From: an uncultured Oscillibacter sp.
GTDB taxonomy: Bacteria > Bacillota > Clostridia > Oscillospirales > Oscillospiraceae
Direction of reading: 5' to 3'
Assembly (NCBI GenBank): GCA_947577075.1
Contig: CANPTW010000009.1
Span: 1 to 64,000 of the forward strand
Length of the DNA stretch: 64,000 nt
Positions 8,422-17,244 of the stretch are shown here, piece by piece. A program made the translations under genes and the position numbers. Below the pieces are notes generated by a model, which did no database searches, was not told the DNA's origin, and saw only the letters and a program-made list of their open reading frames with translations. Position 1 is the first letter of the stretch. Every line of letters starts with the position of its first letter.

Positions 8422-9087
8422 TCAGCCCAGCCGCTTCAGCTCCGTCCGGATGAAAAAGCCCCCCAGAAGGCAGGGCGCCGAGAAGCCGACCAATATCAGG
8501 TAAATGCCGCTGATGGGAAACTCCAGCACCGCCGCCGCCAGCGTCCCATACACCGACAGCGCCGCCAGTACGCCCCGGAGGGGCCGCCCCGCCCCCAGAA
8601 GCAGCGACAGCCGCAGGCACTCCCGGAACCCCCGCTCCGTGGTCAGCAGGCCGTACAAATACGCGGAGGCCGGCAGCGTCAGCAAAAACACCGTGGAGCA
8701 GAGCATAAAGGGCAGGAGCAGCAGCGGCCGGGCCATGGCCCGGCTGAGGTAAAACCACATGCCGCAGGCGGAGAGGACCAGGGGAACGGCGACGGTGAAA
8801 AACGCGGCGCACCCCCGCCTCCAGCCCGTCCGGAAGGCGGCCCTGTAGTGGTAGAGCAGCGTCACCGGCTGGTCCAGAATCATCATCCGCACCACCTGGT
8901 TCATGGCGAACACCGCCGCGGGGATGGTCACCAGCGGGACGCAGCTTGCCAGGAACAGCAGATTCAGCTTCACCAGCGTCACGCACTCCAGGGACAAGAT
9001 CTGCGCAAGGCGGGCAGCGCCGGTCTTCTCCGGCTCGTCCGGGTCCACGCCGGGCCCCGGCGCCGCGTAATCTTTTCGGAAAAACAT
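8422..9087 (-). CDS. DUF624 (YesL-like) membrane protein
   Basis: 221 aa with about five hydrophobic helices (roughly residues 40-65, 95-115, 120-150, 170-190, 195-212) and a polar N-terminus. Length, hydrophobic layout and the LxxLN.LFLxxCVPLVTIP stretch near residues 40-60 match the DUF624/YesL family. Members are usually encoded beside carbohydrate ABC transporters; their biochemical role is not established. That fits here: the gene is divergent from the MsmK-type ATPase and sugar transporter. The ATG at 9087 has GGGAGGAG upstream, and a good promoter lies at 9122-9150. Confidence 0.75.
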   Translation of the reverse strand: MFFRKDYAAPGPGVDPDEPEKTGAARLAQILSLECVTLVKLNLLFLASCVPLVTIPAAVFAMNQVVRMMILDQPVTLLYHYRAAFRTGWRRGCAAFFTVAVPLVLSACGMWFYLSRAMARPLLLLPFMLCSTVFLLTLPASAYLYGLLTTERGFRECLRLSLLLGAGRPLRGVLAALSVYGTLAAAVLEFPISGIYLILVGFSAPCLLGGFFIRTELKRLG

Positions 9088-9121
9088 ACCCCGTCTCCTC
9101 CCGGCCGCATATTGGATTTAT

Positions 9122-9150
9122 AATATATCACACTCTCTTTTCCGGCGCAA
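9122..9150 (-). promoter_or_regulatory. Promoter of the DUF624 gene
   Basis: On the minus strand TTGCGC (9150-9145) and TATATT (9127-9122) are separated by 17 bp, about 35 bp upstream of the DUF624 start. Confidence 0.65.
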
Positions 9151-9233
9151 GGGCAAGAAGCTGACCTCCCGGGTAATTTTTCCGCTTTTTGCCGGAAGAT
9201 CGGGTTTTTACCGCCGCCATCCGGAATTTACCC

Positions 9234-9262
9234 TTGCGCTTCCCCGGGCCCCGTGCTATGCT
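9234..9262 (+). promoter_or_regulatory. Promoter of the MsmK-type ATPase gene
   Basis: TTGCGC (9234-9239), 17-bp spacer, TATGCT (9257-9262). The ATG lies about 31 bp downstream after GAGGAGG. It diverges from the DUF624 promoter. Confidence 0.65.
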
Positions 9263-9293
9263 CTTGCCAAAATCACTGAGGAGGAGTTCCATC

Positions 9294-10391
9294 ATGGCCA
9301 GTATTACCTTCAAGCACGTTGAAAAAACCTACCCCGGCAACGTCACCGTCGTCCCCGATCTCAACCTGGAGATTCAGGATAAGGAATTCGTCATTCTGGT
9401 GGGCCCCTCCGGCTGCGGCAAGTCCACCACCCTGCGGATGATCGCCGGGCTGGAGGACATCACCAGCGGCGAGCTGTACATCGGCGACCGGGTGGTCAAC
9501 GACGTGGCCCCCAAGGACCGGGACATCGCCATGGTCTTCCAGAACTACGCCCTGTATCCCCACATGACCGTCTACAAGAACATCGCCTTCGGCCTGACGC
9601 TCCAGAAGATTCCCCAGGACGAGATTGACCGCCGGGTCCACGAGGCCGCCCGGGCCCTGGATCTGGAGCACCTGCTCAACCGCAAGCCCAAGGCCCTCTC
9701 CGGCGGCCAGCGCCAGCGCGTGGCCCTGGGCCGGGCCATGGTCCGCAACCCCGCCGTCTTCCTCCTCGACGAGCCCCTTTCCAACCTGGACGCCAAGCTC
9801 CGCACCGCCATGCGGGCGGAGATCAGCCGTTTGCACAAGCGCCTCCAGACCACCTTCGTCTACGTCACCCACGACCAGACAGAGGCCATGACCATGGGCG
9901 ACCGCATCGTCGTCATGAAAAACGGCGTCATCCAGCAGAACGACACCCCCCAGAACCTGTATGACCATCCCTGCAACCTCTTCGTGGCGGGCTTCATCGG
10001 CTCCCCCCAGATGAACTTCCTGGACGCCGTCATCGCCGAAGAGGGCGGAAAGCTGGTGGCCAAGACCTGCGGCTCCTCCATTGTCCTGCCGGAGCGGATG
10101 GATAAGAAGGTCCTGGGCGCTTACGTGGGCAAGACCGTGGTCCTGGGCGTCCGGCCCGAGGACGTGGACCCCGTGGTGGACGGCGGAGCCCACGATCTGG
10201 ACGCCACCGTTGAAATCGCCGAGCTGATGGGCGCGGAGATCCACCTGCACCTGGACTGCCAGGGCAGCAAGATCGTGGTCCGGGCTCCCTCCACCTTCCC
10301 CGGCCGGGTGGGCGACGCCGCCGCCCTGACCCTGAACAAGGAAAAGCTCCACCTGTTCGACAAGGAAACCGAACAGGCCATCGCCCATTGA
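9294..10391 (+). CDS. msmK: Sugar ABC transporter ATP-binding protein (MsmK/UgpC family)
   Basis: 365 aa cytosolic ATPase that powers CUT1-type oligosaccharide importers. Walker A GPSGCGKSTT (about residues 37-46), Q-loop VFQNYALYPHM, signature LSGGQRQRVA, Walker B VFLLDEPLSNLD and H-loop THDQTEAMTMGD are all intact. A C-terminal TOBE/MalK-like regulatory region follows (from about 240, with GVRPEDV). The start ATG at 9294 follows GAGGAGG; the frame is open upstream but the promoter overlaps that part. It is not in the same block as the permeases; in this family one MsmK often serves several importers, so it may energise both this locus and others. Confidence 0.93.
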   Translation: MASITFKHVEKTYPGNVTVVPDLNLEIQDKEFVILVGPSGCGKSTTLRMIAGLEDITSGELYIGDRVVNDVAPKDRDIAMVFQNYALYPHMTVYKNIAFGLTLQKIPQDEIDRRVHEAARALDLEHLLNRKPKALSGGQRQRVALGRAMVRNPAVFLLDEPLSNLDAKLRTAMRAEISRLHKRLQTTFVYVTHDQTEAMTMGDRIVVMKNGVIQQNDTPQNLYDHPCNLFVAGFIGSPQMNFLDAVIAEEGGKLVAKTCGSSIVLPERMDKKVLGAYVGKTVVLGVRPEDVDPVVDGGAHDLDATVEIAELMGAEIHLHLDCQGSKIVVRAPSTFPGRVGDAAALTLNKEKLHLFDKETEQAIAH

Positions 10392-10425
10392 GAACCTGAC
10401 AGCCGCCTGACCATGGAGGTTTCGT

Positions 10426-11292
10426 ATGCCCCCACGTGCCAATGAAAAACGAGATATCCGGCCGGCGGCCCCGGACCATGCGGTTCTGGGGCTGCTGGCC
10501 CTGCCCTCCGCCCGGCTCCTTCCCCTCTCCGCCGGCGACCGGATCACCGGCTACGGCCAGACGGGGGACTATATCCTCCCGGCGGCGGTCCAGGGGAACC
10601 TGACCGTCTCCGCCTACAACCACTACGCCCTGCTGGAGGCCGGGCAGGCCTATCTCCTGAAGGAGCCGGGCGAGTACACGGTGCAGGCCGTCTCCGAGGG
10701 CGTTTACCTTCTCCTCCGGCTCCGGGGCGAACTGGTGTCCCGCCTGCTGGCGGAGCGCCTGGCGGCGCAGAACCACCTGTTCCACGGCGGCGCCCCCGCC
10801 GTCCGGGAGGCGGCGCTGTCCCTGGCCGTGCTGGAGGACGAACAGGGCCGGGTCCCCGGCGAAACCGCCTCCGCCCTGGCTTATGCCATGCTGCTCAAGC
10901 TCCGGGGCCTGCCCGCCTCCTTCCGGGCGGACGCCGGGTCCCCCCTGGTGGAGGCGGCAGTCTCCATCATTCAGGAGGAGTTCCCCTTCCTGGAGGGCGT
11001 GGACGAGCTGGCGGAGCGGCTGGAGGTCTCCGCCGCCCACCTGGGCCGCGTGTTCACCAAAAAAACCGGCGTCTCCCCCGGAAAATACATCACCCGGGTC
11101 CGGATCGAATACGCCAAGCTGCTCCTCCAGGCCCCGGACACCACCATCGGCTATGTGGCGGAGGCCTCCGGCTTCGCCAACGCCAACTATTTTGCAAAGG
11201 TCTTCCGCCGGGAAACCGGGCTGTCTCCCAGCGAGTATTTGGAGAGCTCCCCCAGGCTTCCGGCGGACAATATCCCGCATTTTGGTATATAA
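10426..11292 (+). CDS. AraC-family transcriptional regulator (first)
   Basis: 288 aa. Residues about 25-105 resemble a cupin-like sensor half. The C-terminal ~100 residues carry two helix-turn-helix motifs of the AraC family (VDELAERLEVSAAHLGRVFTK and TTIGYVAEASGFANANYFAK), ending in the family phrase RRETGLSPSEY. It starts with ATG after GGAGG, 34 bp behind the ATPase gene, and ends before a terminator. It lies directly upstream of the binding-protein gene, so it probably controls the sugar operon. The ligand is not readable; an alpha-galactoside is a guess from the neighbouring hydrolase. Confidence 0.88.
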   Translation: MPPRANEKRDIRPAAPDHAVLGLLALPSARLLPLSAGDRITGYGQTGDYILPAAVQGNLTVSAYNHYALLEAGQAYLLKEPGEYTVQAVSEGVYLLLRLRGELVSRLLAERLAAQNHLFHGGAPAVREAALSLAVLEDEQGRVPGETASALAYAMLLKLRGLPASFRADAGSPLVEAAVSIIQEEFPFLEGVDELAERLEVSAAHLGRVFTKKTGVSPGKYITRVRIEYAKLLLQAPDTTIGYVAEASGFANANYFAKVFRRETGLSPSEYLESSPRLPADNIPHFGI

Positions 11293-11313
11293 TGTAAAAA
11301 GCTGGAATCCGAC

Positions 11314-11336
11314 AAAAGCCCCTCACCGGGGCTTTT
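11314..11336 (+). terminator. Terminator after the first AraC gene
   Basis: Perfect-stem hairpin AAAAGCCCC-TCA-CCGGGGCTTTT, ending in a short T run, 22 bp after the AraC stop. It separates the ATPase-AraC pair from the transporter operon. Confidence 0.8.
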
Positions 11337-11399
11337 GCCCTATATTTTCCGTTTTGCACAAAACAAAATCGCAATATCTGTAAAAACCTAATGAATTTA

Positions 11400-11563
11400 T
11401 CTGAAAATATGCCGAAATGTCACCTGACTTGCGTCAAAAGCGCTTTTTCTAACATTCGGGTATATTTCGTAAATTCCAGTCCATTTACAGGACCCCTCGG
11501 GTAGTATTATGATTCTACCAGTTGAAGCAAGCCAAGCAAAATAAGAAGCAGAGGAGTGGAGTT
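11400..11563 (+). promoter_or_regulatory. Control region of the sugar transporter operon
   Basis: AT-rich island of the kind that binds AraC proteins, upstream of the binding-protein start. It contains the palindrome AAAAGCGCTTTT (11436-11447) and TTTACA with a TATTAT-like box near 11490-11515 as a candidate core promoter; the 15-bp spacing is short, so activator dependence is plausible. Exact boxes are uncertain. Confidence 0.45.
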
Positions 11564-12862
11564 ATGAAACGAATCCCCCGCGCCGCCGCCATCGCTCTGG
11601 CCCTCGCGCTGCTGCTGAGCCTGTGCGGCTGCGGCGCTGCCGACGGCAAGACGCACCTGACCTTCCAGATATGGGACGTCTACCAGCGGGACAGCATGGT
11701 GGCCATCTGCGACGCCTACACGGCGAAAAACCCCGACGTGGTCATTGACGTCCAGGTCACCAGCTGGAACGAGTACTGGACCAAGCTGGAGGCCGCCGCC
11801 GAGTCCAACACCATGCCGGACATCTTCTGGATGCACACCAACCAGATTCTGTACTACACGGAATTCGGCATGCTGGCGGACGTCACGAATCTCTACGACG
11901 ACGTGGACCCCAATTTCTACCAGGAGCATTTCTCCGACATCTCCATCGGAAACGCCCAGGGCTTCGACGGGAAAATGTACGGCGTGCCCAAGGACAAGGA
12001 TAACATCGTCCTGTGCTACAACAAGGAGATGTTTGACGCCGCCGGAGTGGCCTACCCGGACGAGAATTGGACCTGGGACGACATGATGGACGCCTCCCAG
12101 AAGGTCTATGACACCCTGGGCAAGTACGGCTATATGGCCTACAACGACGACCAGTGCGGCTACTGGAACTTCGTCTACCAGGCCGGCGGCTGCATTCTCA
12201 CGGAAGACAAGACCCAGGGCGGCTTCGACCAGGAGGGCACCCGGAAGGCCATGGACTTCTACATCGGCATTCAGGACCAGCCCTGGTGCCCCGACCAGAC
12301 CTATTTTGCCGAAACCACGCCTCAGACGGCCTTCTTCTCCGAAGCCGGGTGCATGTATCTGGAGGGCAACTGGAACCTGTGGGCCATGCAGGAAAACTTC
12401 CCCGAGATGCGGGGCAAGTGGGACATCGCTCCCCTGCCCAAGTGTCCGGATCCCACGCAGGGAGACGGCCGGGCCACCATCTCCAACGGCCTTTGCTACT
12501 CCACCGCCGCCCACGGCAAAACAAAGGACGTTGCCCTGGACGTCATCAAGTTCTTCGGCACCGAGGAAGCCCAGCGGATCGCCAGCGGATTCGGCGCGGC
12601 GGTTTCCGCCTATGACGGAACCGAGCAGCCCTATTTCGACGCCTTTGCCAACGCGGGCTACGACCTGGATTTGGAGATTCTCAACGACCAGTTTGAATAC
12701 GGCGTCCAGAGCGTCAACAACTCCGCCCGGCCCAAGTGGAAGGCTCCCGTCCTGGATGAGCTGAACAAGGTCTATAACGGACAGCAGAGCTTTGACGCCG
12801 GAATGGACAACATCCAGAACATCATCAACACCGAAACCGCCAAAAAACTGGCGGACCAGTGA
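11564..12862 (+). CDS. Carbohydrate ABC transporter substrate-binding lipoprotein
   Basis: 432 aa, exported and lipid-anchored. The N-terminus MKRIPRAAAIALALALLLSL followed by CGCG provides a type II signal peptide (probable lipobox LCGC). The mature protein has the family-1 solute-binding features WNEYWTKLEAAAESNTMPDIFWMH and the C-terminal hinge typical of CUT1 oligosaccharide binders. The start at 11564 is chosen because GAGGAGTGGAG precedes it; an in-frame ATG 42 bp upstream lacks a good RBS. It is first in an operon with two permeases and, further down, an alpha-galactosidase, so raffinose/melibiose-type sugars are the likely ligand (inference). Confidence 0.9.
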   Translation: MKRIPRAAAIALALALLLSLCGCGAADGKTHLTFQIWDVYQRDSMVAICDAYTAKNPDVVIDVQVTSWNEYWTKLEAAAESNTMPDIFWMHTNQILYYTEFGMLADVTNLYDDVDPNFYQEHFSDISIGNAQGFDGKMYGVPKDKDNIVLCYNKEMFDAAGVAYPDENWTWDDMMDASQKVYDTLGKYGYMAYNDDQCGYWNFVYQAGGCILTEDKTQGGFDQEGTRKAMDFYIGIQDQPWCPDQTYFAETTPQTAFFSEAGCMYLEGNWNLWAMQENFPEMRGKWDIAPLPKCPDPTQGDGRATISNGLCYSTAAHGKTKDVALDVIKFFGTEEAQRIASGFGAAVSAYDGTEQPYFDAFANAGYDLDLEILNDQFEYGVQSVNNSARPKWKAPVLDELNKVYNGQQSFDAGMDNIQNIINTETAKKLADQ

Positions 12863-12876
12863 GGGGAGGGGTTTTC

Positions 12877-13770
12877 GTGAATAAGGGAATGAAAATGTCC
12901 GCCGCCGCCAAGCGGGAGCAGAACTGGGCCTATATCATGGTGGCCCCCACCATCATCGGGCTGATTGTGCTGAACCTGTGGCCCTTCGTTCAGACGCTGT
13001 ACACCAGCTTCTGCGAGCATCTGGGCTTTGGACACTACAAGTTCGTCGGCCTTCAGAACTACATCGAAATGTTCCAGCGCCCCGAATTCTGGCGGGCCAC
13101 CTGGAATACCGTCTACTTCTGCATCCTCACCGTGCCCCTGGGCCTGTTCCTGTCCCTTCTGGTGGCGATGCTCTTAAACGCCAAGATCAAGGGCAAGGGC
13201 GTGTTCCGGACCATCTTCTTCCTGCCCATGGTCTGCGCCCCCGCCGCCGTCACCATGGTGTGGCGCTGGATCTTCAACGGTGAGTACGGCATTTTGAACC
13301 AGGCCATGGGAACCAAAATCGGCTGGATCACCGATCCCAACGTGGTCATGATCGCCTGCGCCGTAGTGGCCATCTGGTCCAACATCGGCTATGACGCGGT
13401 GCTCCTCCTGGCGGGCCTGCAGAACATCTCCAAGTCCTACTATGAGGCGGCCAGCATCGACGGGGCCAACAAGGTCACCCAGTTCTTCCACATCACCCTG
13501 CCCATGGTTTCCCCCACGCTGTTCGTGGTCATGATCATGCGGCTGATGGCCTCCGTAAAGGTGTACGACCTCATTTACATGATGGTGGAGGACACGAACC
13601 CCGCCGTCACCAGCGTACAGAGCCTGATGTACCTGTTCTACCGCGAGTCCTTCGTGGCGGGCAGCCGCGGCTCCGGCTCCGCCATCGTGATCTGGACCGT
13701 GCTTCTCATTGGCCTGGTGACCATCATCCAGTTCGTCGGCCAGAAGAAGTGGGTCAACTACGACGTGTAA
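12877..13770 (+). CDS. Carbohydrate ABC permease, MsmF/UgpA type
   Basis: 297 aa integral membrane subunit of a CUT1 importer with six hydrophobic segments and the cytoplasmic EAA loop (YYEAASIDGANKVTQFFHIT, about residues 189-208) that docks onto the ATPase. A GTG start at 12877 is preferred because GAGGGGAGGGG ends 5 nt before it; ATG codons at 12889 and 12895 are alternatives. It starts 14 bp after the binding protein and ends 12 bp before the second permease. Confidence 0.9.
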   Translation: MNKGMKMSAAAKREQNWAYIMVAPTIIGLIVLNLWPFVQTLYTSFCEHLGFGHYKFVGLQNYIEMFQRPEFWRATWNTVYFCILTVPLGLFLSLLVAMLLNAKIKGKGVFRTIFFLPMVCAPAAVTMVWRWIFNGEYGILNQAMGTKIGWITDPNVVMIACAVVAIWSNIGYDAVLLLAGLQNISKSYYEAASIDGANKVTQFFHITLPMVSPTLFVVMIMRLMASVKVYDLIYMMVEDTNPAVTSVQSLMYLFYRESFVAGSRGSGSAIVIWTVLLIGLVTIIQFVGQKKWVNYDV

Positions 13771-13782
13771 GGAGGGAACGAC

Positions 13783-14624
13783 ATGAAAACCACCGCTTCC
13801 CTGGAACGGTCCCGCAAGATGACCACGTTCCTCACCTACCTGGCCCTGATTCTGGGCTCCATCATCATGATCTTCCCCTTCGTGTGGATGATCCTCACCA
13901 GCTCCAAGACCATCCCCGAGAGCCTGGCGATTCCCCCCACGATCTTCCCCAAGGCGCTGATCGTGGACAACTTTAAGGACGCCATGGCCAGCCTGCCCTT
14001 CCTGAACCTGTACTGGAACACGGCGCTGATGATTCTCTTCCGGGTGCTGTGCGCCATCGTCTTCAGCTCCATGGCGGGCTACGCCTTCGCCAAGCTGAAC
14101 TTCAAGGGGAAGAACCTGCTCTTCGGCATCGTGCTGGTTCAGATGTCCCTGCCCAGCCAGATCTTCATCATCCCCCAGTACCAGATGGTGGCCCACATGG
14201 GCCTTGCCAACACGATTTTCGCCCTGGTCTTCCCGGGCATCGTCAGCGCCTTCGGCGTGTTCTTCCTGCGCCAGACCTACATGGGCACCCCAATGAGATC
14301 GGCGAGGCCGCGTACTTGGACGGCTGCAACCAGTGGCAGACCTTCACCAAGGTCATGTTCCCCCTGACGGGCACCTCCGTCGCCGCCCTGACCATCTTCA
14401 CCGCCGTGTTCGCCTACAGCGACCTGATGTGGCCCCTGGTGGTCAACTCCGACCTGAACATGATGACCCTGTCCTCCGGCCTTGCCACCCTGCGGGGCCA
14501 GTTCACCACCAACTTCCCGGTGCTGATGGCCGGGTCCCTTCTGGCCATGCTGCCCATGGTGATCCTCTACCTGATCTTCCAGCGCCAGTTCATCGAGGGC
14601 ATCGCCTCCACCGGCGGCAAGTAA
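13783..14624 (+). pseudogene. Carbohydrate ABC permease, MsmG/UgpE type, interrupted by a frameshift
   Basis: Second permease of the importer. The first frame gives MKTTASLERSRKMTTFLTYL through FFLRQTYMGTP (about 168 residues) and then turns into unrelated sequence ending at 14367. The rest of the family (NEIGEAAYLDGCNQWQTF EAA loop, final helices, C-terminus IEGIASTGGK) continues in another frame to 14624. The break is at a CCCC run at 14286-14291, just before the EAA loop; one added base restores about 280 aa, the normal length. Either a base was lost (mutation or sequencing error) or a -1 slip occurs. Everything else is well preserved, which argues for a recent or artefactual event. Confidence 0.88.
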
Positions 14625-14657
14625 TTCCCCTTCCAATCGTCATCCACCTTTCTTTCA

Positions 14658-14696
14658 GACGGCCCCGGCCCGGCGCTCCGCCCCGCCGGGGCTGTC
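14658..14696 (+). terminator. Possible terminator or attenuator after the permease
   Basis: Inverted repeat GACGGCCCCGGC...GCCGGGGCTGTC without a following T run. It may protect the mRNA 3' end or partially terminate before the alpha-galactosidase. Confidence 0.4.
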
Positions 14697-14751
14697 TGTA
14701 TCTCACAAGTTCCAGGGCCGGAAGCGTGAAAAATTTGTCAACTTTCCGCTC

Positions 14752-14780
14752 TTGTTTCCCGGAGCAAATACGCTTACAAT
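14752..14780 (+). promoter_or_regulatory. Promoter of the alpha-galactosidase gene
   Basis: TTGTTT (14752-14757), 17-bp spacer, TACAAT (14775-14780), 50 bp before the ATG. The hydrolase can therefore be expressed apart from the transporter. Confidence 0.65.
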
Positions 14781-14830
14781 TGCCGCAGTTCCATTCCTCA
14801 AAAACTCGTGACTACTGTGAGGGAATTTCT

Positions 14831-17005
14831 ATGATTCTTTGCGACAAGGGTCTTTTCACCCTGCACACGAAAAACACCACCTATCAGATGAAGGCCAATG
14901 AATACGGCGTGCTGCTGCACACCTATTACGGCCCCCGGATCAGCAGCGGCGACCTGTCCTACCGCATCCAGTATACGGACCGCAGCTTTGCCCCCAATCC
15001 CGAGGAGGCGGGAGAAAACCGCCTCTTCTCCCTGGATGTAATGCCCCAGGAGTACTCCACCTGCGGCATGGGGGACTACCGCCTCCCCTCCCTGGAGCTG
15101 GAGCTTCCCAATGGCAGCCGGAGCGCCGACCTCCGTTACAAAAGCTTCCGGCTGGAGGACGGCAAATACGCCCTGGAGGGTCTGCCCGCCTTCCGGGGCC
15201 CGGAGGGCGAAACCCTGGTGGTCGTTCTGGAGGACGCCGCCGCCCAGGTGGACGTGGAGCTGTACTACGGCGTTCTGGAGGACTACGATATCATCACGCG
15301 GGCCGTCAAGGTCCTCAACCGGGGCGGCGGGACCGTCCGCCTCCGGCAGGCCGCCTCCCTCTGCCTGGATTTTCAGCGGGGAGACCTGGACCTCGTCACC
15401 TTCGACGGCAAGCACGTCTTGGAGCGCCGCCCCAACCGGGCGCCCCTGATTCCCGGCGTCCGCAGCGTGGGCAGCGTCCGGGGCACCTCCAGCCACCAGC
15501 ACAACCCCTTCGTCCTTCTCTGTGACCACGACGCCGGGGAGGATCACGGCCTCTGCTATGGGGCCATGCTGCTCTACAGCGGCAATTTCGAGGCCGCCGT
15601 GGAGCGGGCCCAGTTTGACGACGTCCGGCTGGTTCTGGGCATTCATCCCCACCACTTCTGCTGGCCCCTGGAACCCGGAGAGAGCTTCACCGCTCCGGAG
15701 GCGGCCCTCTGCTGCTCGAAGCAGGGCTTCGCCGTCCTGAGCCACCGGCTCCACCGCGCCATCCGGGAGCGGCTGATCCAAAACCCCTGGAAGGGCCTTC
15801 CCCAGCGCGTCCTCATCAACAACTGGGAGGCCACGGAGTTCACCTTCGACGCGGAGCGCCTGATGCAGATCGCCAAGAGCGCCGCCCCCATGGGCATCGG
15901 CCTCTTTGTCATGGACGACGGCTGGTTCGGCGCCCGGGACACCGACGCCGCGGGACTGGGAGACTGGACCGTCAACCGGGACAAGCTCCCCGGCGGCCTG
16001 GAGGACCTGGTCCCCCGGATCAAGGCCCTGGGCATGGACTTCGGCATCTGGATCGAGCCGGAGATGGTCAACGAGGACAGCAAGCTCTACCGGGCCCACC
16101 CCGACTGGGCCTTCCAGATTCCCGGCCGGACCAAGGTCCGGGGCCGGCAGCAGCTGGTGCTGGATTTCTCCCGCCGGGAAGTGCGGGACGCGGTTTACGG
16201 CGCTTTGAAGGCCATGCTCTCCAGCGCCGACATCTCCTATGTCAAGTGGGATATGAACCGCAGCCTGGCCACGGTCTGGTCCGCCGGGCTGCCCCCTCAG
16301 CGCCAGGGGGAGGTCTTCCACCGCTACGTTCTGGGCGTGTACGACATGCTTGCCCGGATGCGCCGGGATTTCCCCGGCGTCCTGATCGAGGGCTGCAGCG
16401 GCGGCGGCGGGCGCTTCGACGCCGGAATGCTGTACTACACCCCCCAGATTTGGTGCAGCGACAACACCGACGCCATCGACCGCCTCCGCATTCAGTACGG
16501 CACCTCCTTCTGCTACCCCGTCGGCACCATGGGGGCCCACGTCTCCGCCGTCCCCAATGCACAGACCGGCCGGTCCGTGCCCATCGAGACCCGGGGCGTG
16601 GTAGCCATGAGCGGCACCTTCGGCTATGAGATGGACCTGGGCCAGACCACCGGGGAGGAGCGGGAAATCATCCGCCGTCAGACCGCCTTCTTCAAGGAGC
16701 ACAGCCGGCTCATCCAGGAGGGCGATTACTACCGCCTCACCGATCCCTTCCAAAACGGCCCCTATACCGCCTGGGAACAGGTCTCCCCCGACCGGCGGGA
16801 GGCTCTGGTCTCCGTGGTCTTCGGGACGGCCCACGGCGCCCCTCCCTTCTCCACCCTGTGTCTGAAGGGGCTGGACCCGGCCCTCCGCTACCGGGTCAAC
16901 GGCGGGGAACCCTATCCCGGGGACGTGCTGATGGAGGCGGGATGGCCCCTGCCCATGCCCTGGGACGATTATCAGTCCCTCCAGTTCTATCTCGCCGCAG
17001 TCTGA
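14831..17005 (+). CDS. Alpha-galactosidase, glycoside hydrolase family 36
   Basis: 724 aa, no signal peptide, so cytoplasmic: it would cleave alpha-1,6-galactosides such as raffinose or melibiose after import. The beta-sandwich N-domain (1-320) precedes a TIM barrel with the GH36 signatures VMDDGWFGARD, WIEPEMVNEDS and YVKWDMNR, with the nucleophile at D474. The acid/base is D544 in WCSDNTDAIDR. These positions agree closely with characterised GH36 enzymes of this length. The ATG at 14831 has GAGGG upstream and its own promoter; the long open frame upstream overlaps the permease and is not coding. It follows the ABC importer, giving an uptake-plus-hydrolysis locus. Confidence 0.95.
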   Translation: MILCDKGLFTLHTKNTTYQMKANEYGVLLHTYYGPRISSGDLSYRIQYTDRSFAPNPEEAGENRLFSLDVMPQEYSTCGMGDYRLPSLELELPNGSRSADLRYKSFRLEDGKYALEGLPAFRGPEGETLVVVLEDAAAQVDVELYYGVLEDYDIITRAVKVLNRGGGTVRLRQAASLCLDFQRGDLDLVTFDGKHVLERRPNRAPLIPGVRSVGSVRGTSSHQHNPFVLLCDHDAGEDHGLCYGAMLLYSGNFEAAVERAQFDDVRLVLGIHPHHFCWPLEPGESFTAPEAALCCSKQGFAVLSHRLHRAIRERLIQNPWKGLPQRVLINNWEATEFTFDAERLMQIAKSAAPMGIGLFVMDDGWFGARDTDAAGLGDWTVNRDKLPGGLEDLVPRIKALGMDFGIWIEPEMVNEDSKLYRAHPDWAFQIPGRTKVRGRQQLVLDFSRREVRDAVYGALKAMLSSADISYVKWDMNRSLATVWSAGLPPQRQGEVFHRYVLGVYDMLARMRRDFPGVLIEGCSGGGGRFDAGMLYYTPQIWCSDNTDAIDRLRIQYGTSFCYPVGTMGAHVSAVPNAQTGRSVPIETRGVVAMSGTFGYEMDLGQTTGEEREIIRRQTAFFKEHSRLIQEGDYYRLTDPFQNGPYTAWEQVSPDRREALVSVVFGTAHGAPPFSTLCLKGLDPALRYRVNGGEPYPGDVLMEAGWPLPMPWDDYQSLQFYLAAV

Positions 17006-17079
17006 CCCGGGAGCGCCCTTTTCCGCCGGAAACGCGGCTTCCCCATCCGCCGTCTTTCCCGGGGACACACCCCGAGCCA

Positions 17080-17212
17080 GGGCCTGTTCCCATCAGCCCA
17101 AACGCACGTCTTTCCGGCAAATTTTGTGGTCTGCGGCGTTAAAAATTTTTGCCCTGCATCCGGCAAACATTTGCCGGAAATCCCCACTTTTGGTTTGTGG
17201 GAACGGGCCCTA
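17080..17212. repeat. 133-bp imperfect palindrome, MITE-like
   Basis: Ends GGGCCTGTTCCCA (left) and TGGGAACGGGCCC (right) are inverted repeats with one mismatch. The homology continues inward: CCAAA-like boxes and TTTCCGGCAAAT appear in both arms in inverse order. No ORF. It sits between the convergent alpha-galactosidase and AraC genes. It could be a MITE or IS remnant; no target duplication is obvious. Confidence 0.6.
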
Positions 17213-17213
17213 G

Positions 17214-17244
17214 AAAAAGTGACCGCGTTTGCGGTCACTTTTTT
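17214..17244. terminator. Bidirectional terminator between alpha-galactosidase and AraC genes
   Basis: Stem AAAAGTGACCGC/GCGGTCACTTTT with A and T runs on both sides. The stop codon of the minus-strand AraC gene (17235-17237) lies inside the stem. Confidence 0.85.

Noticed and set aside
9273..10547. Antisense frame across the MsmK-type ATPase
   Set aside because: Composition is that of a mirrored ABC ATPase; the plus strand has all ATPase motifs.
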